Origin: an uncultured Thiodictyon sp.
GTDB lineage: Bacteria > Pseudomonadota > Gammaproteobacteria > Chromatiales > Chromatiaceae
DNA length: 55,008 bases
Assembly: GCF_903946935.1 (NCBI RefSeq)
Contig: NZ_CAJAXH010000035.1
Location: forward strand, 1-55,008
Direction of reading: 5' to 3'
Part shown: positions 34,793 through 44,986 of the stretch, piece by piece
Numbering within the stretch: position 1 is the stretch's first letter
Layout: each line of letters opens with the position of its first letter
Made by a program: the position numbers and the translations under genes
Notes under the pieces: generated by a model
What the model saw: the letters and a program-made list of their open reading frames with translations, nothing else
Database searches by the model: none
What the model was told of the DNA's origin: nothing

Positions 34793-34910
34793 CTCGATCA
34801 AGATTCCGGCCACTTGGGTTCGCCCGGTGCGTAGTCAGGCCATTTTGTCCTGACACCGTCAGGGCTGGACGCCCTGACTACGCACGCCGCTGGCCGGGAT
34901 TCTGATCGAG
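34793..34910. repeat. 118-bp inverted-repeat element
   Basis: CTCGATCAAGATTCCGGCCA at the left pairs, with a few mismatches, with TGGCCGGGATTCTGATCGAG at the right. Inside, TGCGTAGTCAGG pairs with CCCTGACTACGCA. It is non-coding and sits between the minisatellite and the terminator ahead of fabA. It looks like another non-autonomous repeat family. Confidence 0.7.
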
Positions 34911-34959
34911 GTCTCCCGCCCCTACGCGCGGGTTTCAAACCCGCCCCTACAACAGCATG

Positions 34960-34991
34960 TTTTTTTCTTGACCGGGAGGTCAAGAAAAAAA
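34960..34991. terminator. Bidirectional terminator between the minisatellite region and fabA
   Basis: TTTTTTTCTTGACC and GGTCAAGAAAAAAA form a 14-bp perfect stem around a 4-base loop (GGGA). The A- and T-runs on the two sides let it act in both directions. It lies immediately after the fabA stop codon on the minus strand. Confidence 0.75.
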
Positions 34992-35507
34992 CTAAAAACC
35001 CTCGGTGGAGGTGAACAGCCCCACCCGCAGGTCCTTGGCGGTATAGATGGTCCGCCCGTCGACCTGGACCACGCCGTCGCCGATGCCCAACACCAGCTTG
35101 CGGCTGATGACCCGCTTCATGTCGATGTGATAACTGACCTTGGACGCGGTGGGCAGGACTTGCCCAGTGAACTTGACATCGCCGACGCCTAAGGCGCGGC
35201 CATGGCCCGGATTGCCGACCCAGGCGAGATAGAAGCCGACCAGTTGCCAGAGTGCGTCGAGCCCCAGACAGCCGGGCATGACCGGGTCGCCGGGAAAGTG
35301 ACACTGGAAGAACCACAGTCCCGGGTTGATATCGAGTTCCGCGAGGATCTCGCCCTTCATATTGGCGCCGCCGTGATTCGCGATCCGGACCACCCGGTCC
35401 ATCATCAGCATATTGGGGACCGGCAGTTGGGCATTGCCCGGGCCGAACATCTCACCGTGACCGCAGGCCAGGAGTTGATCGCGATCGAAAGAGGCTTCTT
35501 TAGGCAT
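34992..35507 (-). CDS. fabA: 3-hydroxydecanoyl-[ACP] dehydratase/isomerase
   Basis: The 171-residue protein is full length for FabA (E. coli 172). The catalytic residues are present at the same numbers as in E. coli: His70 in [14 protein letters not shown] and Asp84 in GLDALWQL. FabA dehydrates 3-hydroxydecanoyl-ACP and isomerises the product to the cis-3 form, which starts unsaturated fatty acid synthesis; fabB is not in the window. FabA is confined to Proteobacteria, mainly gamma and alpha, and this supports the taxonomic reading. Confidence 0.95.
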   Translation of the reverse strand: MPKEASFDRDQLLACGHGEMFGPGNAQLPVPNMLMMDRVVRIANHGGANMKGEILAELDINPGLWFFQCHFPGDPVMPGCLGLDALWQLVGFYLAWVGNPGHGRALGVGDVKFTGQVLPTASKVSYHIDMKRVISRKLVLGIGDGVVQVDGRTIYTAKDLRVGLFTSTEGF

Positions 35508-35543
35508 GGAGGAGGTCTGGAGTTCCTGTTGAATCGTGAAATA

Positions 35544-37268
35544 TCAGGCCGCGGGCCGGAGCCGCTCGCTCAGAAAGGCGACGATCTCCGCGAGCGGGAT
35601 CAATTGCATGTCGGCATCGCGCCGACCCTTGTATTCGACCATGCCGTCATCTAGGCCCTTGTCGCCGACCACCACCCGGTGCGGGATGCCGATCAGCTCC
35701 ATGTCGGCAAACATGAACCCGGGGCGGGCGTCGCGGTCGTCAAGCAGGACCTCGATCCCGGCCGCCTGCAGGTCTGCGTAGAGCTGCTCGGTGGCCTCGC
35801 GCACCCGGTAGGACTTGCCGAGCTTCATCGGCAGCAGGGCGACGGTGAAGGGGGCGATGGGGGCGGGCCAGCAGATGCCGCGCTCGTCATGGTTCTGCTC
35901 AATGGCGGCGGCCACCACGCGGGAGACGCCGATGCCGTAGCAGCCCATGGTCATGGTGAGCGCACGGCCGTCCTCGCCCAGGACCGTCGCCTTCATGGCC
36001 GCGCTGTATTTGCGCCCGAGCTGGAAGATGTGACCGACCTCGATGCCGCGGGCGATGCTCAATGTTCCCGCTCCGGTGGGGCTTAAGTCGCCTTCCACCA
36101 CGTTGCGGATGTCAGCGACGGCGGGCAGGGGTAGGTCGCGACCCCAGTTGAGGCCGAACCAATGCTTGCCGTCCGCGTTGGCGCCGACGGTGAAGTCGGC
36201 GGCGACGGCCACCGCGCGGTCGGCGATGCAGGGAAGCGTAAGCCCCTGGGGGCCCAGCGAACCCGGCCCGGCGCCGATGGCGGCACGGATCTCGCCCTCA
36301 CTCGCCATGCGTAGTGGCACGGCCACCTCGGGGAGCTTGGCGGCCTTGACCGCATTGAGTTCATGGTCGCCGCGCACCAGGAGCGCCACCAATCCACCCG
36401 GGACGCCCTCGGCGGCGGCCACTACCAGGGTCTTGACGGTGCGCTCGCTGTGTACGCCGAACTGTTCGACCAGGTCGGCGATGGTGTGGGCGTTGGGGGT
36501 GTCCACCAGCCGTGCCTCCTCGGTCGGTGCTGGTGCCTGCGCGGTGGGGGCGAGCGCCTCGGCCAACTCCACGTTGGCGGCATAGTCGCCGTCGGACGAG
36601 AAGGCAATGGCGTCCTCGCCGGACGAGGCCAGTACATGGAACTCGTGCGAGGCATTGCCGCCGATGCTGCCGGTGTCGGCCTGGACCGGGCGGAAGTCGA
36701 GCCCGCAGCGGGTGAAGATGCGCGAGTAGGCCGCATGCATCTGCGCGTAGGTCGCGGCCAGCGACTCATCGTCCGCGTGGAAGGAGTAGGCGTCCTTCAT
36801 CAGGAACTCGCGGGCGCGCATGACGCCGAAGCGGGGCCGGATCTCGTCGCGGAACTTGGTCTGGATCTGGTAGAGGTTGATCGGCAACTGCTTGTAGCTC
36901 TTGAGCTCGTTGCGCGCCAACTCGGTGATGATCTCCTCGTGCGTGGGGCCGAAGCAGAACTCGCGCTGGTGGCGGTCCTTGAAGCGCAGCAGCTCCGGGC
37001 CATACTGCTCCCAGCGCCCGGATTCTTGCCACAACTCTGCGGGTTGCACCGCCGGCATCAGGACTTCGAGGGCGCCGGCGCGGTCCATTTCCTCGCGCAC
37101 GATGCGCTCGACCTTGCGCAGGACCCGCAGGCCGAGCGGCAACCAGGTGTAGAGGCCAGCCGCGAGCTTGCGGATCAGGCCCGCGCGCAGCATGAGTTGG
37201 TGACTGATGACCTCGGCGTCGGCCGGGGTCTCCTTGATGGTCTGGAGTGGAAACTGCGAGGTGCGCAT
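35544..37268 (-). CDS. proS: Prolyl-tRNA synthetase
   Basis: A 574-residue class II synthetase of the bacterial (ProS type 1) form. The N-terminus [20 protein letters not shown], motif 2 region ([19 protein letters not shown]), the insertion editing domain (about residues 225-405, with TVKTLVVAA and [17 protein letters not shown]) and the anticodon-binding domain (VALLPM to the C-terminus) are all present. The editing domain removes mischarged alanine. It is followed on the same strand by fabA after 36 bp, possibly in one transcript. Confidence 0.96.
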   Translation of the reverse strand: MRTSQFPLQTIKETPADAEVISHQLMLRAGLIRKLAAGLYTWLPLGLRVLRKVERIVREEMDRAGALEVLMPAVQPAELWQESGRWEQYGPELLRFKDRHQREFCFGPTHEEIITELARNELKSYKQLPINLYQIQTKFRDEIRPRFGVMRAREFLMKDAYSFHADDESLAATYAQMHAAYSRIFTRCGLDFRPVQADTGSIGGNASHEFHVLASSGEDAIAFSSDGDYAANVELAEALAPTAQAPAPTEEARLVDTPNAHTIADLVEQFGVHSERTVKTLVVAAAEGVPGGLVALLVRGDHELNAVKAAKLPEVAVPLRMASEGEIRAAIGAGPGSLGPQGLTLPCIADRAVAVAADFTVGANADGKHWFGLNWGRDLPLPAVADIRNVVEGDLSPTGAGTLSIARGIEVGHIFQLGRKYSAAMKATVLGEDGRALTMTMGCYGIGVSRVVAAAIEQNHDERGICWPAPIAPFTVALLPMKLGKSYRVREATEQLYADLQAAGIEVLLDDRDARPGFMFADMELIGIPHRVVVGDKGLDDGMVEYKGRRDADMQLIPLAEIVAFLSERLRPAA

Positions 37269-37350
37269 GGGGCCGGGGTGCCGAGATAAAAGGGCGCTAG
37301 TCTATGGCCCGCGACGCCCGGACACAAATCCGGCGACGGCGGGTGCCGGT

Positions 37351-37821
37351 CTACTTGCAGTTCGCCTCGATTTGCTGCTGCGCCTGCGCCTTGAGTTTGG
37401 CGAGTTCGTCCGGCGCCAGGACGCCGATCTTGCCGTCGGCGGTCCGGATCGGCTCGTTGCCATGCTTGTCCAAGGTTTCCAAGTTTTTGCGTGCCGCCGC
37501 ACAATTGGCCTGGCGGGTCTGCTCGGCGGTGCGGGTCTGCTGCTCCTGCCGATCGGCAGCCGCTGCCGCCTGGTCAGTGGCCGGCTCGACCGTCGGCGGC
37601 GCCCGGTCCAGCTTGATCGTCTTGGCGGTCGTCCCCGGGGGCGGGCGCTGCGAGTAGACCGTGGTGCCGGTCTCGTCCACCCAGCGGTACAGTTGTGCCC
37701 CGGCCAGATAGGGCGGGGCGGCCAGGCAGGTGCAAGCCGCCAGCGTGTAGGCCAGGGTCCGGGCGCGGCGGTTGGGTCGGGGCCGCCCCGCGGTGTCAGT
37801 GGGTTGGGATCGCGCAATCAT
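37351..37821 (-). CDS. DUF4124 domain protein, exported
   Basis: A 156-residue product with a basic N-terminus, a hydrophobic export signal (about residues 21-42, TLAYTLAACTCLAAPPYLAG) and the DUF4124 motif AQLYRWVDETGTTVYSQRPPPG immediately after it. The rest is a Gln/Ala/Glu-rich helical region ending in NCK. DUF4124 proteins are common in the gammaproteobacterial envelope and have no known activity. It lies upstream of proS on the same strand, 82 bp away. Confidence 0.83.
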   Translation of the reverse strand: MIARSQPTDTAGRPRPNRRARTLAYTLAACTCLAAPPYLAGAQLYRWVDETGTTVYSQRPPPGTTAKTIKLDRAPPTVEPATDQAAAAADRQEQQTRTAEQTRQANCAAARKNLETLDKHGNEPIRTADGKIGVLAPDELAKLKAQAQQQIEANCK

Positions 37822-37929
37822 GGCGCCAATTATGACCCCCGGGGGGGACGATGGGAACGCCCGACGTTGATATCCGCCAACATGGGCGGGTCGGCGACCG
37901 ACGCCCGGACGGCGGTCTGCTGCCGGGTG

Positions 37930-37959
37930 TTGACCCTGGATGCACCTCTCCTGTAACTT
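37930..37959 (+). promoter_or_regulatory. Possible promoter of the ilv genes
   Basis: TTGACC (37930-37935) and TAACTT (37954-37959) with 18-bp spacing are acceptable sigma70 boxes. The 140 bp between here and the ilvB start shows no leader peptide rich in Leu, Val or Ile and no clear attenuator. Confidence 0.35.
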
Positions 37960-38102
37960 GAACCCCTTTTGAACCAGCTCTCTTACTGCTTCGCCAGTCT
38001 GCGGCCCCGGCCACTGCGGTCACCGGCCCGTCCCCATCCGCGGGCACGGGTCGATCCGCTCGGCGGCGCGGCGCGACTGGTCTTAACTGGAGGTCGCCTA
38101 AG

Positions 38103-39851
38103 GTGGAACCGAACGCGGTGCAGCTCAGCGGTGCCGAGATCCTCGTACAAGCGTTGATCGACGAGGGGGTCCAATATGTCTTTGGATATCCCGGCGGGTC
38201 GGTCCTGCACATCTACGATGCCCTGTTCAAGCAGGATCAAGTCAAACATATCCTGGTTCGGCACGAACAGGGTGCCACCCATGCCGCCGACGGCTATGCC
38301 CGGGCGACCGGCAAGTGCGGTGTCTGTCTGGTGACCTCCGGGCCCGGCGCGACCAATGCCGTGACCGGGATCGCCACCGCCTATATGGACTCGATTCCGC
38401 TGGTGTGTATCACCGGCCAGGTGCCGACCCCGGTGATCGGCAGCGATGCCTTCCAGGAGGTCGACACCGTCGGCATCACCCGTCCCTGCGTCAAGCACAA
38501 CTTCCTGGTCAAGGACGTGCGTCACTTGGCGACGACCCTGCGCAAGGCGTTCTATATCGCCACCACCGGGCGCCCGGGGCCGGTGGTGGTGGACATCCCC
38601 AAGGATGTGACCGACCCGAACATCAAGATCCCCTACGCGTACCCGCGCGACCTGCGGATGCGCTCCTACCATCCCACGGAGAAGGGGCACTTGGGGCAGA
38701 TCAAGAAGGCGCTCGAGCTGATGCTCCAGGCCAAGCGCCCGATCCTCTACACCGGGGGCGGCGTGGTCATGGGCGAGGGGTCCGCGCAGTTGACCGAACT
38801 GGTGCGCCTGTCCGGCTTCCCCATTACCAGCACGCTGATGGGGCTGGGGGCCTATCCCATGACCGACCCTCAGTTTCTGGGGATGCTCGGGATGCACGGG
38901 ACCTATGAGGCCAACATGGCCATGCACGAGACCGATGTGCTGATCGCCATCGGCGCCCGCTTCGATGATCGGGTGACCGGTAAGATCGAGCAATTCTGTC
39001 CCCATGCCAAGGTCGTCCACATCGACGTCGACCCGTCCTCGATCTCCAAGAACGTGCGGGTGGACGTGCCGGTCGTGGGCCAGGTGGCGAGCGTTCTGAC
39101 CGAACTGTTGCGCCTGTGGAAGGAGCAGGCCCCAGCGCCGACCGGCACCACGCGGCCGCTCGCGGATTGGTGGGAGAAGATCGACGCCTGGCGGCGCGTG
39201 GACTGCCTGAGTTACGACCGCACGAGCGCTAAGATCAAGCCCCAGTTTGCGGTCGAGACGCTCTATCAGGTCACGGGCGGCGACCTCTATCTGACCTCCG
39301 ATGTGGGTCAGCACCAGATGTTTGCCGCCCAGTTTTATCCCTTCGACAAGCCGCGGCGCTGGATCAATTCGGGCGGCCTGGGCACCATGGGCTTCGGTCT
39401 GCCGGCCGCCATGGGGGTGCAGATCGCCTTTCCCGAGGCGGCGGTGGCCTGTATCTCAGGCGATGCCAGTATTCTGATGTGTATTCAGGAGATGGCGACC
39501 TGCAAGCAATACAATCTGCCGATCAAGGTCATCCTGCTGAACAATGGCTATATGGGCATGGTGCGGCAGTGGCAGGAGTTCTTCTACGGCAGCCGCTATT
39601 CCCATTCCTATGTCGACGCACTGCCTGACTTTGTGAAGCTGGCGGAGAGCTTCGGTCATGTCGGGATGCGGGTCGAGCGCCCCGGCGACCTGGCGGCCGC
39701 CATGCAGGAGGCGTTTGCCATGAAGGACCGTTTTGTATTCCTCGATGTGGTCGTCGACCCCACCGAGAATGTCTATCCGATGATCGCGGCAGGCAAGGGG
39801 CATCACGAGATGCATCTGGCGCCCAGTCTGTCCGAGAGGGAGTTGGCCTGA
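38103..39851 (+). CDS. ilvB: Acetolactate synthase large subunit
   Basis: A 582-residue ThDP enzyme making 2-acetolactate or 2-aceto-2-hydroxybutyrate, the first common step of valine, leucine and isoleucine synthesis. Features: FGYPGGSVLHIYDALF with the nearby catalytic-type Glu in LVRHEQGATHAADGYAR, central domain with IGARFDDRVTGK, and the C-terminal ThDP motif SGDASILMC...NNGYMGMVRQWQ. The size and the partner match the IlvI/IlvH (isozyme III) type. The start codon is GTG 38103, preceded by GGAGG at about 9 bp. It overlaps nothing; the small subunit starts 1 bp after its stop. Confidence 0.94.
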   Translation: MEPNAVQLSGAEILVQALIDEGVQYVFGYPGGSVLHIYDALFKQDQVKHILVRHEQGATHAADGYARATGKCGVCLVTSGPGATNAVTGIATAYMDSIPLVCITGQVPTPVIGSDAFQEVDTVGITRPCVKHNFLVKDVRHLATTLRKAFYIATTGRPGPVVVDIPKDVTDPNIKIPYAYPRDLRMRSYHPTEKGHLGQIKKALELMLQAKRPILYTGGGVVMGEGSAQLTELVRLSGFPITSTLMGLGAYPMTDPQFLGMLGMHGTYEANMAMHETDVLIAIGARFDDRVTGKIEQFCPHAKVVHIDVDPSSISKNVRVDVPVVGQVASVLTELLRLWKEQAPAPTGTTRPLADWWEKIDAWRRVDCLSYDRTSAKIKPQFAVETLYQVTGGDLYLTSDVGQHQMFAAQFYPFDKPRRWINSGGLGTMGFGLPAAMGVQIAFPEAAVACISGDASILMCIQEMATCKQYNLPIKVILLNNGYMGMVRQWQEFFYGSRYSHSYVDALPDFVKLAESFGHVGMRVERPGDLAAAMQEAFAMKDRFVFLDVVVDPTENVYPMIAAGKGHHEMHLAPSLSERELA

Positions 39852-39852
39852 G

Positions 39853-40344
39853 ATGAGACACATCATTGCCGTATTGCTGGAGAATGAGGCCGGCGCACTC
39901 TCGCGGGTGGCTGGATTGTTCTCGGCCCGCGGGTACAATATCGAGTCGCTGACCGTCGCGCCGACGGATGACCCGACCCTCTCGCGCATGACCCTGGTCA
40001 CCACAGGGAATGAGGAGATCGTCGAGCAGATCAAGAAGCAGCTCAATAAGCTGATCGATACGGTCAAGCTACTGGATCTCACCGAGGGACCGCACATCGA
40101 GCGTGAGATGATGATGATCAAGGTTCGCGCCGAGGGGGAGAACCGCGAGGAACTCAAGCGCTTGACTGAAATCTTCCGCGCCAAGATCATCGACGTGACC
40201 GATGTGAGCTATGTCGTCGAACTCACCGGCGCCTCGAAGAAGCTGGACGCCTTCATCGACGCCGTGCCCCAGGGTCTGATCGTCGAGGTGGTCCGCTCCG
40301 GCCCCACCGGCATCGCCCGCGGCGAAAAGGGCCTGACCCTTTAA
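39853..40344 (+). CDS. ilvN: Acetolactate synthase small (regulatory) subunit
   Basis: A 163-residue protein, the size of E. coli IlvH. The N-terminal ACT domain (MRHIIAVLLENEAGALSRVAGLFSARGYNIESLTV) binds valine for feedback inhibition. The second half (MMMIKVRAEGENREEL to the end) is the ALS small-subunit C-terminal domain that activates the large subunit. ATG 39853 follows the large-subunit stop by 1 bp, giving coupled translation. Confidence 0.94.
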   Translation: MRHIIAVLLENEAGALSRVAGLFSARGYNIESLTVAPTDDPTLSRMTLVTTGNEEIVEQIKKQLNKLIDTVKLLDLTEGPHIEREMMMIKVRAEGENREELKRLTEIFRAKIIDVTDVSYVVELTGASKKLDAFIDAVPQGLIVEVVRSGPTGIARGEKGLTL

Positions 40345-40353
40345 TTTGTTCAG

Positions 40354-40555
40354 TCCGCAAATGAACGCGAATGAACGCAAATGAATTTGAGTGGTAAGTT
40401 CGTGGCAGCGTTGCAGGCGCTGGCCGCGTTGGCAACGAACCGGCCGTGATGCTGTACCGGCGGGCCGGCGCGAATCGCAGGGTATCGCTGAACCTTGTGT
40501 CTGGTGCAGGTTTTCCAGTCTTTTTCATTGGCGTTTATTTGCGTTTATTGGCGGA
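40354..40555. repeat. Inverted-repeat element with GAACGCAAATGAA arms, copy 2
   Basis: TCCGCAAATGAACGCGAATG and onward to AACGCAAATGAA is matched by the right arm ATTGGCGTTTATTTGCG then TTTATTGGCGGA. The 202-bp element fills the gap between ilvN and ilvC and belongs to the same family as 22874-23027. It may split the operon or carry a processing site, since it can fold into a long hairpin in the transcript. Confidence 0.8.
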
Positions 40556-40578
40556 CAAAATTCTTCACTTCACTTTAG

Positions 40579-41610
<1,032 letters not shown>

Positions 41611-41634
41611 TCCGTTTCCCGCCGGGCTCCCGCC

Positions 41635-42288
41635 ATGATTAAGGTGATCATCGTCGACGACCATGCCCTGTTCCGGGCCGGACTGCGGCTCATCCTCGCG
41701 CAGCAGGACCAGATCGAGGTGGTCGGTGAGGCGGCGAGCGGCGAGGAGGCCCTGCGGCTGGCGAAGCGGCTGGAGCCCGACATCTGTCTGATGGACGTGC
41801 AGATGCCGGGGGGGATGGGTGGCATCGAGGCGACCCGCCGACTGTCGCGTCTGCTCCCCAACTGCCGGGTGATCGCACTGACCATGCTGGGCGACGACCC
41901 CTTTCCGGCCCAACTGCGGGAGGCGGGGGCCATGGGCTATCTCACCAAGGGATGCCCGGCGGAGGAGTTGGTGAAGGCGCTGCGGCTGGTGGCGAGCGGT
42001 CATCCCTATGTGGATTCATCGGTCGCCCAGGCGCGGATGCTGGCACAGTGGGGCGGCGAGACGGGCAGCCCGTTCAAGGAGCTCTCGGCCCGCGAGTTGC
42101 AGGTGACCATGATGATCCTGGACGGCCAGCGCACCCAGGACATCTCCGCGACCCTCTCACTGAGCCCCAAGACGGTCAGCACCTATCGGACCCGCATCTA
42201 CGAGAAGCTCGCGGTGCAGACCGACGTGGATCTGACCCGTCTGGCGATGCGCCACGGCCTGATCAATGACGGCTCCAAGGACACCTGA
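41635..42288 (+). CDS. uvrY: Response regulator of the UvrY/GacA family
   Basis: A 217-residue NarL/FixJ-type regulator: receiver domain with Asp8, Asp9 and phospho-acceptor Asp54 ([10 protein letters not shown]), Thr/Lys positions in ALTMLGDD and LTKGCP, then a LuxR-type HTH ([43 protein letters not shown], residues about 148-190). Placement directly before uvrC identifies it as the UvrY/GacA orthologue, which in other gammaproteobacteria answers BarA/GacS and drives Csr/Rsm small RNAs. Its 3' end overlaps the uvrC start by 23 bp. Confidence 0.9.
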   Translation: MIKVIIVDDHALFRAGLRLILAQQDQIEVVGEAASGEEALRLAKRLEPDICLMDVQMPGGMGGIEATRRLSRLLPNCRVIALTMLGDDPFPAQLREAGAMGYLTKGCPAEELVKALRLVASGHPYVDSSVAQARMLAQWGGETGSPFKELSARELQVTMMILDGQRTQDISATLSLSPKTVSTYRTRIYEKLAVQTDVDLTRLAMRHGLINDGSKDT

Positions 42289-44149
42289 GCCGGCGGCGTC
42301 CGAGCGGGTGCCGGCCGCGCCTTTCGACCCCCGCGAACGACTGGCGCAGTTGCCCGAGGGGCCAGGCGTCTACCGGATGGTGGATGCGGCCGGCACCGTC
42401 CTGTATGTCGGCAAGGCGAAAAACCTCAAGCGCCGCGTGTCGAGCTATTTCAGTCGCGCATTGAACAGTCGCCTGTTGCTGATGGTCGGGCAGGTGGCAG
42501 AGATCGAGGTCACCGTCACCCGCAGCGAGGGCGAGGCCCTGCTCTTGGAGAGCAACCTTATCAAGTCGCTCAAGCCGCGCTTCAATGTCCTGCTGCGCGA
42601 CGACAAGAGTTACCCCTTTATCCGTTTGACCACCGAGGACGCCTTTCCGCGTCTGGCCTTCTACCGCGGCCCGCGTAAGGGTCCCGGGCGTTTTTTCGGC
42701 CCCTATCCGAGCGCCTGGGCGGTGCGCGAGACGCTGCAACTGCTCCAGCGGCTGTTTCCAGTGCGCCAATGCGAGGACAGTTTCTACCGCACCCGTTCGC
42801 GTGCCTGTCTCCAGTACCAGATCAAGCGCTGCACCGGGCCCTGTGTCGGACTGGTGAGCGAGGCGGTCTATGCACAGGATGTCGCCCATACCGCCAAGTT
42901 TTTGGAGGGGCGCACACAGGAGGTCATCGGTGAGCTGGGGGAGGCCATGGAGCGGGCGGCCGCCGCCCTGGACTTCGAGCGGGCGGCGGTGCTGCGCGAT
43001 CAGATCGGGACCTTGCGCCGGATTCAGGAGCGTCAGTATGTGAGCGGGGAGGGCGGCGATCTCGACATTGTCGCCACCGCCCAGGAGGGGGGGCAGAGTT
43101 GCGTTCAGGTCTTCTTCGTTCGCGGTGGGCGCAATCTGGGCAACAAGGCATTTTTCCCGCTGGCCCCGGCGGACACGGACGAGGGCGCCTTGCTGGCCGG
43201 GTTCCTCGCCCAGTTCTACGTGGACAAGGAGGTCCCCGGTGAGCTGGTCTGCTCTGCGCTGCCGGACGATCTGGACCTGCTGGAGGCGGCGCTCACCGAG
43301 CGGGCGGGGCATCGCGTGGAGATCCGCGCACGGGTGCGCGCCGAGCGTGCCCGCTGGCTGGAGATGGCCCGGGGCAACGCCGTGGTCGCGCTCAAGGCGC
43401 GGCTCGGCAGTCAGGCGGGTTATGCGCGGCGCTTGAGCGCCCTGCGCGAGGCCCTGGCCCTGCCGGAGCTGCCCGGGCGCATGGAGTGTTTCGATATCAG
43501 TCATACCATGGGCGAGCGCACCGTGGCCTCCTGCGTGGTGTTCGATGACGCGGGTCCGCGCAAGTCGGACTATCGGCGCTTCAATATCGAGGGCATCACC
43601 CCCGGCGACGACTATGCCGCCATGCATCAGGCCCTGACCCGGCGCTACACTCGGGTCCAAACCGGCGAGTATCCGCTGCCTGATTTGGTGTTTATCGACG
43701 GTGGGCGCGGCCAGCTTGGCGCGGTCGCAGAGGCGCTCCAGGCGCTGGGGCTCCAAGGGCTCACGCTGGTCGGTGTCGCTAAGGGTCCGGACCGACGCCC
43801 CGGCACCGAACAGCTTTGGTTGTTGGGGCAGGGGACGCCCGTTATACTCCCGGCCGACTCCCCGGCACTGCATCTGATTGCGCAGATCCGCGACGAGGCC
43901 CACCGCTTCGCCATTACCGGCCACCGTCAGCGCCGGGCGCGGGCGCGTACCGCCTCGGTGCTGGAGGAGATCGGCGGCATCGGTCCCAAGCGTCGGCAGC
44001 AGCTTTTGCTGGCCTTCGGCGGCATGCGCGGTCTGGCCCAGGCGGGGGTCGAGGACATCGCCCGGGTCGAGGGCATCAGCCGCGACCTGGCGCAGCGTAT
44101 CCATGACACGCTGCACGACGCCTTACACCAGCCCATTCCTGCCCCCTGA
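42266..44149 (+). CDS. uvrC: Excinuclease ABC subunit C
   Basis: A 627-residue nucleotide excision repair nuclease that makes both incisions around a lesion with UvrB. Domains: GIY-YIG nuclease (GPGVYRMVDAAGTVLYVGKAKNLKRR, residues about 32-57), cysteine cluster CEDSFYRTRSRACLQYQIKRCTGPC, UVR motif (AALDFERAAVLRDQIGTL), RNase H-like UvrC domain with FDISH and FIDGGRGQ, and C-terminal helix-hairpin-helix pair (EEIGGIGPKRRQQLL). The first 20 residues are a Pro/Ala-rich tail, and the ATG overlaps the end of uvrY by 23 bp, so translation is probably coupled. Confidence 0.95.
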   Translation: MTAPRTPEPAASERVPAAPFDPRERLAQLPEGPGVYRMVDAAGTVLYVGKAKNLKRRVSSYFSRALNSRLLLMVGQVAEIEVTVTRSEGEALLLESNLIKSLKPRFNVLLRDDKSYPFIRLTTEDAFPRLAFYRGPRKGPGRFFGPYPSAWAVRETLQLLQRLFPVRQCEDSFYRTRSRACLQYQIKRCTGPCVGLVSEAVYAQDVAHTAKFLEGRTQEVIGELGEAMERAAAALDFERAAVLRDQIGTLRRIQERQYVSGEGGDLDIVATAQEGGQSCVQVFFVRGGRNLGNKAFFPLAPADTDEGALLAGFLAQFYVDKEVPGELVCSALPDDLDLLEAALTERAGHRVEIRARVRAERARWLEMARGNAVVALKARLGSQAGYARRLSALREALALPELPGRMECFDISHTMGERTVASCVVFDDAGPRKSDYRRFNIEGITPGDDYAAMHQALTRRYTRVQTGEYPLPDLVFIDGGRGQLGAVAEALQALGLQGLTLVGVAKGPDRRPGTEQLWLLGQGTPVILPADSPALHLIAQIRDEAHRFAITGHRQRRARARTASVLEEIGGIGPKRRQQLLLAFGGMRGLAQAGVEDIARVEGISRDLAQRIHDTLHDALHQPIPAP

Positions 44150-44164
44150 GCCGCGGTCCGACCC

Positions 44165-44737
44165 ATGTGGAATACACCTAATTTGCTGACGATGCTGCGG
44201 ATCGGTCTGATCCCCGTGTTCGTCGGCGTGTTCTATGTGGAGGCACCCTGGGCGTCCTATGCCGCTGCCGGGATCTTCGGTATGGCGGCGGCCACCGACT
44301 GGCTGGACGGTCATCTGGCCCGGCGTTGGGACCAGACCTCGCCGCTGGGGGCCTTCCTCGATCCAGTCGCCGACAAGCTGATGGTCGCGGTGGCCCTGGT
44401 CCTGCTGGTGCAGGCGGACCCGCGCACGCTGGTGGTGCTGCCCGCCATGGTCATCATCGGCCGGGAGATCACGGTCTCGGCGCTGCGCGAGTGGATGGCC
44501 GAGGTTGGCGCCCGTGCCCAGGTTGCTGTATCATCAGTGGGTAAGTTCAAGACCACCGCGCAGATGGTGTCGATCATCCTGATGTTGCTGTGGCACTCCG
44601 CCCTAGGCCCCTGGGTCTATTGGCTGGGTCTGGTGCTACTGTATGTGGCGGCGGTGCTGACCCTGTGGTCGATGGTGATTTATCTGCGCGCGGCCTGGCC
44701 CAGCCTGTCCGGCCAGGTGAGTCACGGACCCAGATGA
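44165..44737 (+). CDS. pgsA: CDP-diacylglycerol-glycerol-3-phosphate 3-phosphatidyltransferase
   Basis: A 190-residue integral membrane enzyme of phosphatidylglycerol synthesis. The CDP-alcohol phosphotransferase motif is complete: D-x2-DG-x2-AR-x8-G-x3-D-x3-D in ATDWLDGHLARRWDQ and GAFLDPVADK. Four to five membrane helices are visible. The order uvrY-uvrC-pgsA-tRNA-Gly is the same as in E. coli. Confidence 0.94.
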   Translation: MWNTPNLLTMLRIGLIPVFVGVFYVEAPWASYAAAGIFGMAAATDWLDGHLARRWDQTSPLGAFLDPVADKLMVAVALVLLVQADPRTLVVLPAMVIIGREITVSALREWMAEVGARAQVAVSSVGKFKTTAQMVSIILMLLWHSALGPWVYWLGLVLLYVAAVLTLWSMVIYLRAAWPSLSGQVSHGPR

Positions 44738-44766
44738 ACGTCCGGCAAATGGATGAGAAACGATGC

Positions 44767-44794
44767 TTGACAGTTTCGACTAATAGACTATAAT
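44767..44794 (+). promoter_or_regulatory. Promoter of tRNA-Gly
   Basis: TTGACA (44767-44772) and TATAAT (44789-44794), both perfect consensus boxes, are separated by 16 bp. The predicted start is at about 44801, 8 bp before the mature 5' end of the tRNA. The whole promoter overlaps nothing and drives the tRNA independently of pgsA. Confidence 0.85.
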
Positions 44795-44808
44795 AATCTG
44801 CTTCCAAA

Positions 44809-44884
<76 letters not shown>

Positions 44885-44986
44885 AATTTTTGTAGGGTGT
44901 TGATTCTCTTAGGTAGTGCGCCCCCACGGCGAACAGGCGACCCTTGTACTAGGGTTCTGATCGTTTTGCACTGTCGAGGAATCGCA

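Noticed and set aside
34113-34856. 247-codon minus-strand frame containing IEGSMPDIGG repeats
   Set aside because: Its C-terminal part runs antisense into the 33899-34366 gene and reads as low-complexity Arg/Gly; only the minisatellite part is regular. Kept as a repeat, not as a gene.
37960-38102. Attenuator or leader peptide before the ilv genes
   Set aside because: No short frame rich in Ile, Val or Leu and no terminator hairpin with a T-run.
37983-39314. 443-codon open frame antisense to ilvB
   Set aside because: Shadow of the acetolactate synthase gene; His/Gly/Asp-rich with no motif.
42263-44116. 617-codon open frame antisense to uvrC
   Set aside because: uvrC is complete with all domains on the other strand; the antisense frame shows no family features.
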